Assembly: GCA_016302655.1 (NCBI GenBank) | Contig: JAEDNF010000018.1 | Coordinates: forward strand, 1-13,216 | From: Oscillospiraceae bacterium | GTDB taxonomy: Bacteria > Bacillota > Clostridia > Oscillospirales > Ruminococcaceae | Direction of reading: 5' to 3' | DNA length: 13,216 bases | In this document: positions 6,844 through 13,216 of the stretch, one piece after another | Numbering within the stretch: position 1 is the stretch's first letter | How the letters are laid out: each line of letters opens with the position of its first letter | The notes under the pieces: generated by a model | What the model was told of the DNA's origin: nothing | Databases searched by the model: none | Seen by the model: only the letters and a program-made list of their open reading frames with translations | Position numbers and translations under genes: made by a program

Positions 6844-7431
6844 TTATCTCTTAGCTATTACCTTATCAACTAGTCCGTAAGCGCAAGCTTCTTCGGCAGA
6901 AAGATAGTTATCTCTTTCGCAGTCCTTATGAAGCTGTTCATAGGTCTTACCGCAGTTGTCTGCCATGATTCTTTCAAGCTTTTCTCTTGTCTTTTCAAGA
7001 TAATTAGCATGAATCGTTATATCGGTCTGCTGACCGCTGAGTCCGCCGCCGATAAGAGGCTGATGTATCATAACCTCGGAGTTAGGAAGGCAGAAACGCT
7101 TGCCCTTTGCTCCGCTGCACAGTAAGAATGCACCCATAGAAGCAGCCATACCTACACAGATTGTAGAAACATCGCATTTTATATAATTCATAGTATCATA
7201 TATTGCCATACCCGCTGTGATTGACCCACCGGGACTGTTGATATAAAGGCTGATATCCTTATCGGGATCCTGACCTTCAAGGAAAAGCAGCTGTGCTACA
7301 ACAAGACCTGCGGTAACATTGTTGACTTCTTCGTTGAGCATAATTATTCTGTCGTTAAGCAGTCTTGAGAAAATATCGTATGCTCTTTCTCCCCTGCCTG
7401 TCTGTTCAATGACGGTTGGTACTAAACTCAT
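6844..7431 (-). CDS. clpP: ATP-dependent Clp protease proteolytic subunit ClpP
   Basis: ClpP forms the two-ring, 14-subunit proteolytic chamber that works with ClpX. The 195 residues carry the complete serine-protease triad: Ser98 in GMAASMG, His123 in MIHQP and Asp174 in [12 protein letters not shown]. The N-terminus [10 protein letters not shown] and the early [10 protein letters not shown] stretch are typical of the true ClpP family, in contrast to the tepA-type paralogue 4.3 kb away. The start is ATG with AGGAG upstream. It lies between trigger factor and clpX, the usual order. Confidence 0.98.
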   Translation of the reverse strand: MSLVPTVIEQTGRGERAYDIFSRLLNDRIIMLNEEVNNVTAGLVVAQLLFLEGQDPDKDISLYINSPGGSITAGMAIYDTMNYIKCDVSTICVGMAASMGAFLLCSGAKGKRFCLPNSEVMIHQPLIGGGLSGQQTDITIHANYLEKTREKLERIMADNCGKTYEQLHKDCERDNYLSAEEACAYGLVDKVIAKR

Positions 7432-7458
7432 AAAACTCCTGCCTTTCTTTACAATAAA

Positions 7459-7487
7459 GAGCTTTCCATATCAGATACAGAAAGCTC
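7459..7487 (-). terminator. Weak terminator-like hairpin between tig and clpP
   Basis: Eight-base arms GAGCTTTC and GAAAGCTC with a 13-nt loop are followed on the minus strand by TTTATTGT. The stem is partly AU and the U-run is short, so it may reduce readthrough or act as an RNA processing or stability element, not a full stop. Confidence 0.45.
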
Positions 7488-7503
7488 CCGATTGCAAAAC
7501 AAA

Positions 7504-8796
7504 TTATTCAGTAACTTCGGTTACATCTGCACTCTCACGAACGATGTCGAATGCCTTTTCAACCTCAAGATCCTTTCTGAGAGCATCCTCAGAAACAAGC
7601 GACTTAACCTTGTCAAGCTCCATCTTGTAGTTTTCAGCCATCTCGTCATATTCCTTAGCAACATCTTCATCTGTTACGGAAACATTCTCAAGCTGAGCTA
7701 TCTTCTCAAGAGCAAGTCTGAGCTTAACCTGCTTAGCAGCGGGTTCCTTGAAGTTCTCCTTGAACTGTTCGATAGTTGTATTTGTAAACTTGAGGTAATC
7801 GTTGATTGTAATACCCTGATATCTGTTTCTGTACTCCCAGTCACGAACGAGATCGTCAACGCGGTTATTTATCATTGCATCGGGGATTTCGCCTTCAAGC
7901 TTTCCGATAACAGCATCAGTAAGGTCAGAATCAAGCTTTGCGTCAGCTGCATTCTTTGCACTCTCTTCAAGCTTAGCTCTGATATCAGCTTTGAACTCAT
8001 CAAGTGTGTCGAAGTCGCTTACATCCTTTGCAAACTCATCGTCAAGTTCAGCGTATTCCTTAGCCTTGATTTCATGGATCTTGCACTTGAATACTGCGGG
8101 CTTGCCCTTTAAGTTCTCTGCATTGTAGTTCTCGGGGAATGTAACATTGATATCAAAATCTTCATCAATGCTGTGGCCTATCATACCATCCTCAAAGCCG
8201 GGAATGAACTGACCGCTGCCGATTTCGAGCGAGAAATGCTCAGCCTTGCCGCCCTCAAATGCTTCGCCGTCAACAAAACCTTCAAAGTCAAATACAGCTG
8301 TATCGCCCTTCTGAAGAGGTCTGTCCGTAACATCGATGATTCTTGCGTCCTTCTCCTGATATCTCTTGAGCTCTGCTGCTACATCGTCGTCTGATACATT
8401 CTTGACGGTTTTTTCAATCTTTATTCCCTTGTAGTCGGAAATTTCAACTTCGGGCTTTGTAGTAAATTCAGCCTTGAAAGAAACACCGTTCTCCTTGCTT
8501 ACTTCGGTAACCTCAATGTTAGGCATATCAACAACTTCAAGAGCCAGCTGATCGATAACTTCAGCAACGCTCTTCTGATACATACCGTTTACAGCATCTT
8601 CATAGAATACACCTTCGCCGTATTCAGCTTCAATTATCTTACGGGGAGCTTTACCTTTTCTGAAACCGGGAACACTGATGTTCTTCCTTTTCTTTAAATA
8701 AGCTGCCTGTACTGCCTGCTCAAATTCTTCGGCAGATGTCTTGAATTCTACCTCAACGGTATTTGTAGCTGTCTTGTTGTTTGAAATGATCTCCAT
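7504..8796 (-). CDS. tig: Trigger factor, ribosome-associated chaperone
   Basis: Trigger factor binds near the ribosome exit tunnel and shields nascent chains. The 430 residues show the N-terminal ribosome-binding signature GFRKGKAP (44-51), an FKBP-type prolyl isomerase domain at about 160-245 with GDTAVFDFEGFVDG and SGQFIPGFEDGMIG, and a long acidic, helical C-terminal chaperone domain. The length is normal. The start is ATG, with GGAGGA 8 nt upstream. The tig-clpP-clpX order couples folding of new chains with degradation. No CIRCE-type heat-shock operator is visible upstream. Confidence 0.98.
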   Translation of the reverse strand: MEIISNNKTATNTVEVEFKTSAEEFEQAVQAAYLKKRKNISVPGFRKGKAPRKIIEAEYGEGVFYEDAVNGMYQKSVAEVIDQLALEVVDMPNIEVTEVSKENGVSFKAEFTTKPEVEISDYKGIKIEKTVKNVSDDDVAAELKRYQEKDARIIDVTDRPLQKGDTAVFDFEGFVDGEAFEGGKAEHFSLEIGSGQFIPGFEDGMIGHSIDEDFDINVTFPENYNAENLKGKPAVFKCKIHEIKAKEYAELDDEFAKDVSDFDTLDEFKADIRAKLEESAKNAADAKLDSDLTDAVIGKLEGEIPDAMINNRVDDLVRDWEYRNRYQGITINDYLKFTNTTIEQFKENFKEPAAKQVKLRLALEKIAQLENVSVTDEDVAKEYDEMAENYKMELDKVKSLVSEDALRKDLEVEKAFDIVRESADVTEVTE

Positions 8797-8848
8797 TTAA
8801 AAATCCTCCGTTTTTGCAAAGCCGTGCGGCAATGCGTTAATTTTTATT

Positions 8849-8878
8849 ATTTTATTCCTGCACAAGTACAGGTGTAAA
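8849..8878 (-). promoter_or_regulatory. Candidate promoter for tig-clpP-clpX
   Basis: Minus-strand TTTACA (8873-8878) and TAAAAT (8849-8854), each 5 of 6 to consensus, are 18 nt apart. The first three bases of the -10 are the stop codon of the phosphoesterase gene, so the promoter is embedded in its end. The spacer contains CCTG-N8-CAGG. RNA would start near 8842. A small hairpin (8816-8835) follows. Confidence 0.55.
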
Positions 8879-9547
8879 TTTAACATAATCAGCCGAAACC
8901 ATTCTGTAAGTAATTCCGTCACGCTCTCCCTGAAAAGCCTTGTTAAAGCACAGCGCACTGTGAACATGACCATAATAGCAGCGCTTCACGGGATATCTTT
9001 TCATTACTTCAAGAATGTAATCGTTGTGCTCATTGCCGTAGATAGGCGGATAATGAATAAACACTACAGGCTCGAGTCCGGTTGCTACAGCAGCCTTTAG
9101 CGATGTTTCAAGCCGTCCTGCCTCTCTGAGCAGGACCTTCTCATCCTGCGGCTCTCCGTCATCGTTGATCCAGCCTCTTGTACCGCATATTGCAATACCG
9201 AATTCTTCAAATGCATTATTATGCAGTATGCTGATATTGTGAAAACCATTTGAGTTTAAGTAATTATTCATTTTACTGAGCGTAGTCCACCAATAATCGT
9301 GGTTACCCTTAGAGATTATCTTTCTTCCTTTAAGCCGTCTGCTGACAAACTCAAAATCGGGAAGCGCTTCACTGAGTGACATAGCCCAGCAAAGATCACC
9401 CGGTATCACAACGCAGTCATCTTCGCCGACTACAGCGTTCCAGTTAGCCTCAATACGCTCGGTGTAACGCTCCCAGCCTCCGAAAATGTCCATAGGCTTT
9501 GCTCTGCCGAAAGGCAGATGAAGATCCCCCATTGTGAATACTTTCAA
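8852..9547 (-). CDS. Calcineurin-like metallophosphoesterase, substrate unknown
   Basis: The 231 residues carry the full two-metal phosphoesterase set: GDLHL (Asp8, His10), GDLCW (Asp51), GNHDYWW (Asn82, His83, Asp84), His165 in IHYPP and GHVHS (His194, His196). There is no signal peptide, so it is cytoplasmic. It resembles the predicted phosphohydrolase group COG1768, whose substrate is not known to me. The start is TTG at 9545-9547: AAGGAG (9555-9560) lies 7 nt upstream, and the residues from here (MKVFTMGDLH) are the canonical beginning of the fold. An ATG five codons later would leave only two residues before Asp8. The gene starts 14 nt after the thrC stop and is presumably read with it; nothing in the sequence links it to threonine. 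Confidence 0.88.
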   Translation of the reverse strand: MKVFTMGDLHLPFGRAKPMDIFGGWERYTERIEANWNAVVGEDDCVVIPGDLCWAMSLSEALPDFEFVSRRLKGRKIISKGNHDYWWTTLSKMNNYLNSNGFHNISILHNNAFEEFGIAICGTRGWINDDGEPQDEKVLLREAGRLETSLKAAVATGLEPVVFIHYPPIYGNEHNDYILEVMKRYPVKRCYYGHVHSALCFNKAFQGERDGITYRMVSADYVKFTPVLVQE

Positions 9548-9561
9548 AAAAATGCTCCTTA

Positions 9562-11055
9562 TTATTTATTGATGAAATCAAGAACTGCAGCAGCCATATC
9601 CTCGGGTTTAATAGAACCTGTAAATCTTACTTCCTTGTTCTTGGTATCCGACAGAGCTTTCGGGCAGGTAGTATTAGTAAGCTTTTCGAGTTTCGATATA
9701 AGCTCAAATTCATCAACACCTGCTGTCTCGCCGCCAAGAGCATCATATACCGCAAAGCCGAACTTGTAAGGATTAGCGGTTGAAGCTATCAACGTCTTTG
9801 TTGTATCGCCTGTCTTTTTCTTATAATCCTCATACACCTTATAAGCAACAGCAGTATGAGTATCCATAAGGTAGCTGTATTCGTCAAATACTTCCTTGAT
9901 TGCCGCCTTTGTATCATCATCATTACAGCAACCGGCATAGAAGTAATCCTTGATAGCAGCCTTTACGCTGTCGTTAACCTCGTATCTGCCTTCATTCTTC
10001 AGTGAAGTGAACCACTCGTTAATCAGCTTGTCGTCTTCGCCTGTGAGGTGATACAGAAGTCTTTCAAGGTTGCTCGAAATAAGTATATCCATCGAAGGAG
10101 AAACAGTTGTATAGAAATGTCTGTTTCTGTCATAAATACCTGTATTAATAAAATCGGTAAGAACGTTGTTAGCATTTGAAGCACAGATAAGCTTGCCTAT
10201 CGGAATGCCCATCTGCTTTGCATAATATGCGGCGAGAATATTACCGAAGTTACCCGTAGGAACAACAACATTCAGCTTTTCACCGTACTTAAGTTCTCCG
10301 TCCTTTACAAGCTGTACATACGAAGATACATAGTAAATTATCTGCGGAGCGAGTCTGCCCCAGTTTATCGAGTTAGCGCTTGAGAAAACAGTATTAGCCT
10401 TTTCAAGCTCAGCGATAACGCTCTTATCTGTAAATATCTGCTTAACGCCTGTCTGACAGTCGTCAAAATTGCCGACAACTGCACAAACATTGACATTGCT
10501 TCCTTCCTGAGTTGTCATCTGACGCTTCTGCATATTGCTTACGCCGTCCTCAGGATAGAATACCATTATAGAAGTGCCTTCAACATCTTTGAAGCCCTCA
10601 AGTGCCGCCTTGCCTGTGTCACCGCTTGTTGCAACAAGAATAGATATCTTCTTACCGTCAATCGTCTTCTTTGCAGAAGTGGTCAGCAAATAAGGAAGTA
10701 TCTGCAGAGCCATATCCTTGAAAGCGCAGGTAGGACCGTGCCACAGTTCAAGAACATAAGTGCCTGTCAGAAGATGTGAAATCTCGGCAATATTTTCTGT
10801 AGCAAAATTCTTGTCATTATATGCACCGTTTACGCAATGCTTTATCTCTTCATCGGTAAAATCCGTAAGGAAGAGCTTGAATATCTCGTAAGCTCTCTGT
10901 GCGTAAGACATATCGCACAGCGACATAATCTTCTCTTCGGAAAGCGTCGGCAGATGATCAGGTACAAAAAGACCTCCCTCAGCCGAAAGGCCCTGAGAGA
11001 TAGCATAAGCACTCGATACATTTACCTTTACATCTCTGGTGCTTTTGTAGTTCAT
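9562..11055 (-). CDS. thrC: Threonine synthase
   Basis: This PLP enzyme converts O-phosphohomoserine to threonine, the last step of the pathway. From the ATG at 11055 there are 497 residues, normal for the long class of threonine synthase. Seen in order are the N-terminal SAEGGLFVP, the PLP lysine Lys113 in HGPTCAFKDMAL, SGDTGKA (144-150), and PTGNFGN (266-272), which holds the cofactor phosphate. The frame is open 28 codons further up, but AGAAGG (11065-11070) sits 9 nt before ATG 11055 and directly abuts the next ATG (11064), so the longer forms are unlikely. It follows yraN by 19 nt, with no T-box or attenuator in between. No other threonine gene is in the window. Confidence 0.97.
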   Translation of the reverse strand: MNYKSTRDVKVNVSSAYAISQGLSAEGGLFVPDHLPTLSEEKIMSLCDMSYAQRAYEIFKLFLTDFTDEEIKHCVNGAYNDKNFATENIAEISHLLTGTYVLELWHGPTCAFKDMALQILPYLLTTSAKKTIDGKKISILVATSGDTGKAALEGFKDVEGTSIMVFYPEDGVSNMQKRQMTTQEGSNVNVCAVVGNFDDCQTGVKQIFTDKSVIAELEKANTVFSSANSINWGRLAPQIIYYVSSYVQLVKDGELKYGEKLNVVVPTGNFGNILAAYYAKQMGIPIGKLICASNANNVLTDFINTGIYDRNRHFYTTVSPSMDILISSNLERLLYHLTGEDDKLINEWFTSLKNEGRYEVNDSVKAAIKDYFYAGCCNDDDTKAAIKEVFDEYSYLMDTHTAVAYKVYEDYKKKTGDTTKTLIASTANPYKFGFAVYDALGGETAGVDEFELISKLEKLTNTTCPKALSDTKNKEVRFTGSIKPEDMAAAVLDFINK

Positions 11056-11064
11056 AACAAACAT

Positions 11065-11070
11065 CCTTCT
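11065..11070 (-). promoter_or_regulatory. Ribosome binding site fixing the thrC start
   Basis: AGAAGG, 9 nt from ATG 11055. It lies in the 19-nt gap after yraN and excludes the 28-codon upstream extension, which would begin inside yraN. Confidence 0.7.
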
Positions 11071-11074
11071 TTTG

Positions 11075-11476
11075 TTAAAATTGCGTTTCAAAGCCTGTAG
11101 TGTCGAATGCGTCTTCATAATATGTAAAATCAGTAACACGCACAGCAGTACCGTCTGAAACCGTCACCTCTGCAATATCATAGCGAGGCTGTAGCTCTAT
11201 GCCGTATTCGGCAAAATAATAATCGGCAGTAGCAATTATCCTGCCTTTTTTCTTATAACCAACCGCTTCTACCCCGCTTACAAGACTGCCTTTCTTACGA
11301 GACTTAACCTCGACAAAAGCAATAATTCCGTCCTTAGTTGCAATTATATCAATCTCACCGCAGGGCTTGCGGTAATTTCTTTTTATTATAGTGTAGCCGT
11401 TCTTTTCAAGATAGATTGCGGTAAAATCCTCACCGAGCCTACCTTTTTTGGTTTTGTCATTGCTTATTTTTTTCAT
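11075..11476 (-). CDS. yraN: YraN/UPF0102 family nuclease-fold protein
   Basis: The 133 residues show the PD-(D/E)xK nuclease-like core of the UPF0102 family: Glu16 in RLGEDFTAIYL, Asp43 in CGEIDIIA, and Glu56 and Lys58 in FVEVKSR. The biochemical role is not settled; the fold resembles Holliday-junction resolvases. The start ATG lies 20 nt inside the end of rnhB, and no good Shine-Dalgarno is visible, so translation is probably coupled to rnhB. The last 35 residues are variable. The rnhB-yraN pairing is common in bacteria and suggests DNA maintenance, by inference. Confidence 0.93.
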   Translation of the reverse strand: MKKISNDKTKKGRLGEDFTAIYLEKNGYTIIKRNYRKPCGEIDIIATKDGIIAFVEVKSRKKGSLVSGVEAVGYKKKGRIIATADYYFAEYGIELQPRYDIAEVTVSDGTAVRVTDFTYYEDAFDTTGFETQF

Positions 11477-12104
11477 TGTAATATTTTACAAGAAAGCTTT
11501 TTCTGTGAATATCGCTTGCGCCAAATTTATCAAGCATCTCATAATGGAGCTTAGTTCCGTAGCCTTTATGCTTATCAAAGCAGTATTGCGGATACTTTTC
11601 AGCAAGCTCTTTCATATATCTGTCACGGGCAACTTTAGCAAGTATTGAAGCGGCGGCTATTGATGCGCTGGTAGCGTCGCCTTTGATAACCGAAAAAGCC
11701 GGAATATCAAGTTCCGGTGTCTTGTTACCGTCGATGAATGCTGCATCAGGTTTTACAGAAAGTCCCTCACAAGCTCTCTTCATTGCGAGCATTGCAGCAT
11801 TAAGTATGTTTATATTATCAATCTCCTCAACGCTTGCAGTTGCAATACAATAGCTTACAGCCTTTTCACAGATAACATCAAACAGAGCCTCTCGCTTTTT
11901 CTCTGTGAGCTTTTTACTGTCATTAATCCCGTCTATTATAACATCATCGGGAAGAATAACGGCGGCGGCATAAACATCTCCTGCAAGAGGGCCTCTGCCT
12001 GCCTCATCTATACCGCAGATGACAGCATACTCATTTCTGACAGACTTATCATATTCAAAAAGATCAACCGTGTCGTTACGGCCTTTCGAGAGAGATCCTG
12101 CCAA
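11457..12104 (-). CDS. rnhB: Ribonuclease HII
   Basis: RNase HII cuts the RNA part of RNA-DNA hybrids and removes single ribonucleotides from DNA. With the TTG start at 12104 it has 215 residues. The four acidic catalytic residues are visible: Asp33 and Glu34 in GIDEAGRGPLAG, the Asp in FIDG, and the Asp in AKVARDRYM; DSKKL is also present. The start is open to argument: an ATG at 12125 gives seven more residues but has no Shine-Dalgarno (TGCCGTTTTAG precedes it), while AGGAG at 12113-12117 lies 8 nt before the TTG. Either start overlaps the end of rbgA (29 or 50 nt), implying coupled translation. The catalytic core is unaffected. Confidence 0.95.
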   Translation of the reverse strand: MAGSLSKGRNDTVDLFEYDKSVRNEYAVICGIDEAGRGPLAGDVYAAAVILPDDVIIDGINDSKKLTEKKREALFDVICEKAVSYCIATASVEEIDNINILNAAMLAMKRACEGLSVKPDAAFIDGNKTPELDIPAFSVIKGDATSASIAAASILAKVARDRYMKELAEKYPQYCFDKHKGYGTKLHYEMLDKFGASDIHRKSFLVKYYNEKNKQ

Positions 12105-12924
12105 GTTTACCACTCCTGAATTCATCTAAAACGGCAGCTGCCGCACGATCTATGTCAGGCTCACCGCCCGATATAAGCATACCACGCTTACGTGCTATCA
12201 TTTCAAGATCCGGTTTTTCTGTGTTTTCGTCAAGCTTATAGCGATTAATTACATTATCTTTGTAGTTTTCCCAAAGAAAACCGAGAAGACTGTCAGCAAG
12301 CTCGCACACATCCATTACATCGTCCTTGATAGCTCCTGTATATCCAAGCTTTATCGCAACCTGCTGATCATCAAACTTAGGCCATAATATGCCGGGCGTA
12401 TCAAGAAGTTCAAGCTCTTTATCAAGAGTTACCCACTGTGCGCCTCTTGTAACGCCGGGTCTGTCCTCTACCTTTGTCTTACCTGCTTTTGAAACTCTAT
12501 TGATAAATGAAGATTTACCTACATTAGGAATACCGACAACCATCACTCTGAGCGACTGACCTATCAGCCCCTTTGCCTTGCGCTTTGCAAGAAGGTCGGA
12601 AAGTACTGCTTTCACATTAGGAGTAAAAGCCTTTACTCCCTTTCCGCTTCGGCAATCGCAGACCATAGCCTTGTAACCTTGAGAAGCATAAAATCTCTGC
12701 CACTCGGCAGTCACCTTTTCGTCGGCATAATCGCATTTATTAAGAAGAATAATTCTCGGCTTACTGCCTGTGATCTCGCTGATAACTGGATTACGGCTTG
12801 ATTCCGGTATTCTTGAGTCAACTATTTCGGCAACAGCGTCAACAAGCTTTAAGTCCGCCTGGATCTGCCGTTTAGTTTTAGTCATATGACCGGGGAACCA
12901 CTGTATATTGGATACCTGTGACAT
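12076..12924 (-). CDS. rbgA: Ribosome biogenesis GTPase RbgA (YlqF)
   Basis: RbgA is a circularly permuted GTPase needed for late assembly of the 50S subunit. Its 282 residues show the permuted motif order: IQWFPGHMTK at the start (7-16), G4 NKCD (62-65), a G5-like stretch DCRSGKG (90-96), then G1 GIPNVGKSS (131-139), a G2-like PGVTRG (156-161) and G3 DTPG (175-178). The C-terminal part is the helical RNA-binding domain. The start is ATG with GGAGG upstream. It begins 12 nt after lepB and overlaps rnhB, so the three form one operon. Confidence 0.97.
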   Translation of the reverse strand: MSQVSNIQWFPGHMTKTKRQIQADLKLVDAVAEIVDSRIPESSRNPVISEITGSKPRIILLNKCDYADEKVTAEWQRFYASQGYKAMVCDCRSGKGVKAFTPNVKAVLSDLLAKRKAKGLIGQSLRVMVVGIPNVGKSSFINRVSKAGKTKVEDRPGVTRGAQWVTLDKELELLDTPGILWPKFDDQQVAIKLGYTGAIKDDVMDVCELADSLLGFLWENYKDNVINRYKLDENTEKPDLEMIARKRGMLISGGEPDIDRAAAAVLDEFRSGKLGRISLERP

Positions 12925-12936
12925 AGCTCCCTCCGA

Positions 12937-13216
12937 TCAGAATGTACTTATAGCTGAAAAAGGCCAGATACGCAGATAAGCTTTACCCATTATATAACGC
13001 ATATCAACCTGACCTATCTCGTTGCTTCGGCTGTCCTTTGAAGCGTTTCTGTTATCACCCAGAACGAACACCTTGCCCTCTTCAATAGTAACTTCCAGAT
13101 TATTGGGGAAGTTCTCGGGTAAATTAGTAAGAGTGTTGGTATACGGCTCATCAAGTGCTTCGCCGTTTCTGTATACTATTCCTTTTGCAAAATCAATTTT
13201 TATCTTATCGCCGGGG
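12937..13216 (-). CDS. lepB: Type I signal peptidase, C-terminal part (partial, starts beyond right edge)
   Basis: About 92 codons plus the stop are present, entering from the right edge. The first residues, PGDKI, are the end of the conserved box just after the catalytic lysine region, so the catalytic Ser and Lys lie outside the window. The GDNRNASKDSR box, conserved in signal peptidase I, is present, as is the ending GKAYLRIWPFSAIS. The enzyme cleaves signal peptides from exported proteins at the membrane. The stop is TGA at 12937-12939, 12 nt before the rbgA start. The neighbourhood lepB-rbgA-rnhB is typical of Clostridia. Confidence 0.96.
   Translation of the reverse strand, partial: PGDKIKIDFAKGIVYRNGEALDEPYTNTLTNLPENFPNNLEVTIEEGKVFVLGDNRNASKDSRSNEIGQVDMRYIMGKAYLRIWPFSAISTF

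Noticed and set aside
7492..8112. Plus-strand 206-residue frame antisense to tig
   Set aside because: Lies opposite the PPIase and C-terminal domains of trigger factor, with no recognisable product or ribosome binding site.
11015..11075. T-box or leader-peptide attenuator for thrC
   Set aside because: Only 19 nt separate yraN and thrC, with room for a ribosome binding site and nothing else.
1..13216. A novel defence, mobile or biosynthetic system
   Set aside because: All full-length genes belong to well-known conserved families in ordinary Firmicute order. There are no transposases, integrases, CRISPR repeats, toxin-antitoxin pairs or composition breaks.

Overview
The window looks like core chromosome of a low-to-mid G+C Firmicute, most likely a Clostridia member of the Ruminococcaceae/Oscillospiraceae. 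This rests on protein sequence character, Gram-positive Shine-Dalgarno sites and two classic Firmicute gene orders: lepB-rbgA-rnhB-yraN, and rpsO-pnp-tepA followed by an FtsK/SpoIIIE gene. I see no insertion sequence, prophage, CRISPR array, tRNA or rRNA. Every convincing gene lies on the minus strand, so transcription runs from high to low coordinates.

In transcription order, the right part (13216 to about 8850) is a tight, often overlapping cluster: the C-terminal part of type I signal peptidase (lepB), the ribosome-assembly GTPase RbgA, RNase HII, the YraN nuclease-fold protein, threonine synthase and a calcineurin-like metallophosphoesterase. Its themes are secretion, 50S assembly, genome maintenance and one amino-acid biosynthesis gene. 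The middle part (8854 to 5530) is the protein-quality cassette trigger factor-clpP-clpX. It has a candidate promoter whose -10 box includes the stop codon of the gene before it.

The left part begins with a very good promoter at 5432-5460 driving rpsO (S15) and then pnp (PNPase). A leaky terminator and a large nested hairpin separate these two, reminiscent of the E. coli rpsO-pnp leader, where PNPase controls itself. A strong terminator ends pnp. A second good promoter then drives tepA, a ClpP-fold serine protease, followed by uppP (undecaprenyl-diphosphatase) and the N-terminal membrane part of an FtsK/SpoIIIE DNA translocase that runs off the left edge.

No undescribed multi-gene system is evident. 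The points worth a second look are small: a possible 58-residue gene overlapping the end of tepA; an identical 13-bp palindrome in the rpsO and uppP leaders; the placing of short inverted repeats exactly at predicted transcription starts; the rpsO-pnp intergenic RNA structure; and several start codons that the ribosome binding sites move away from the longest reading frame.
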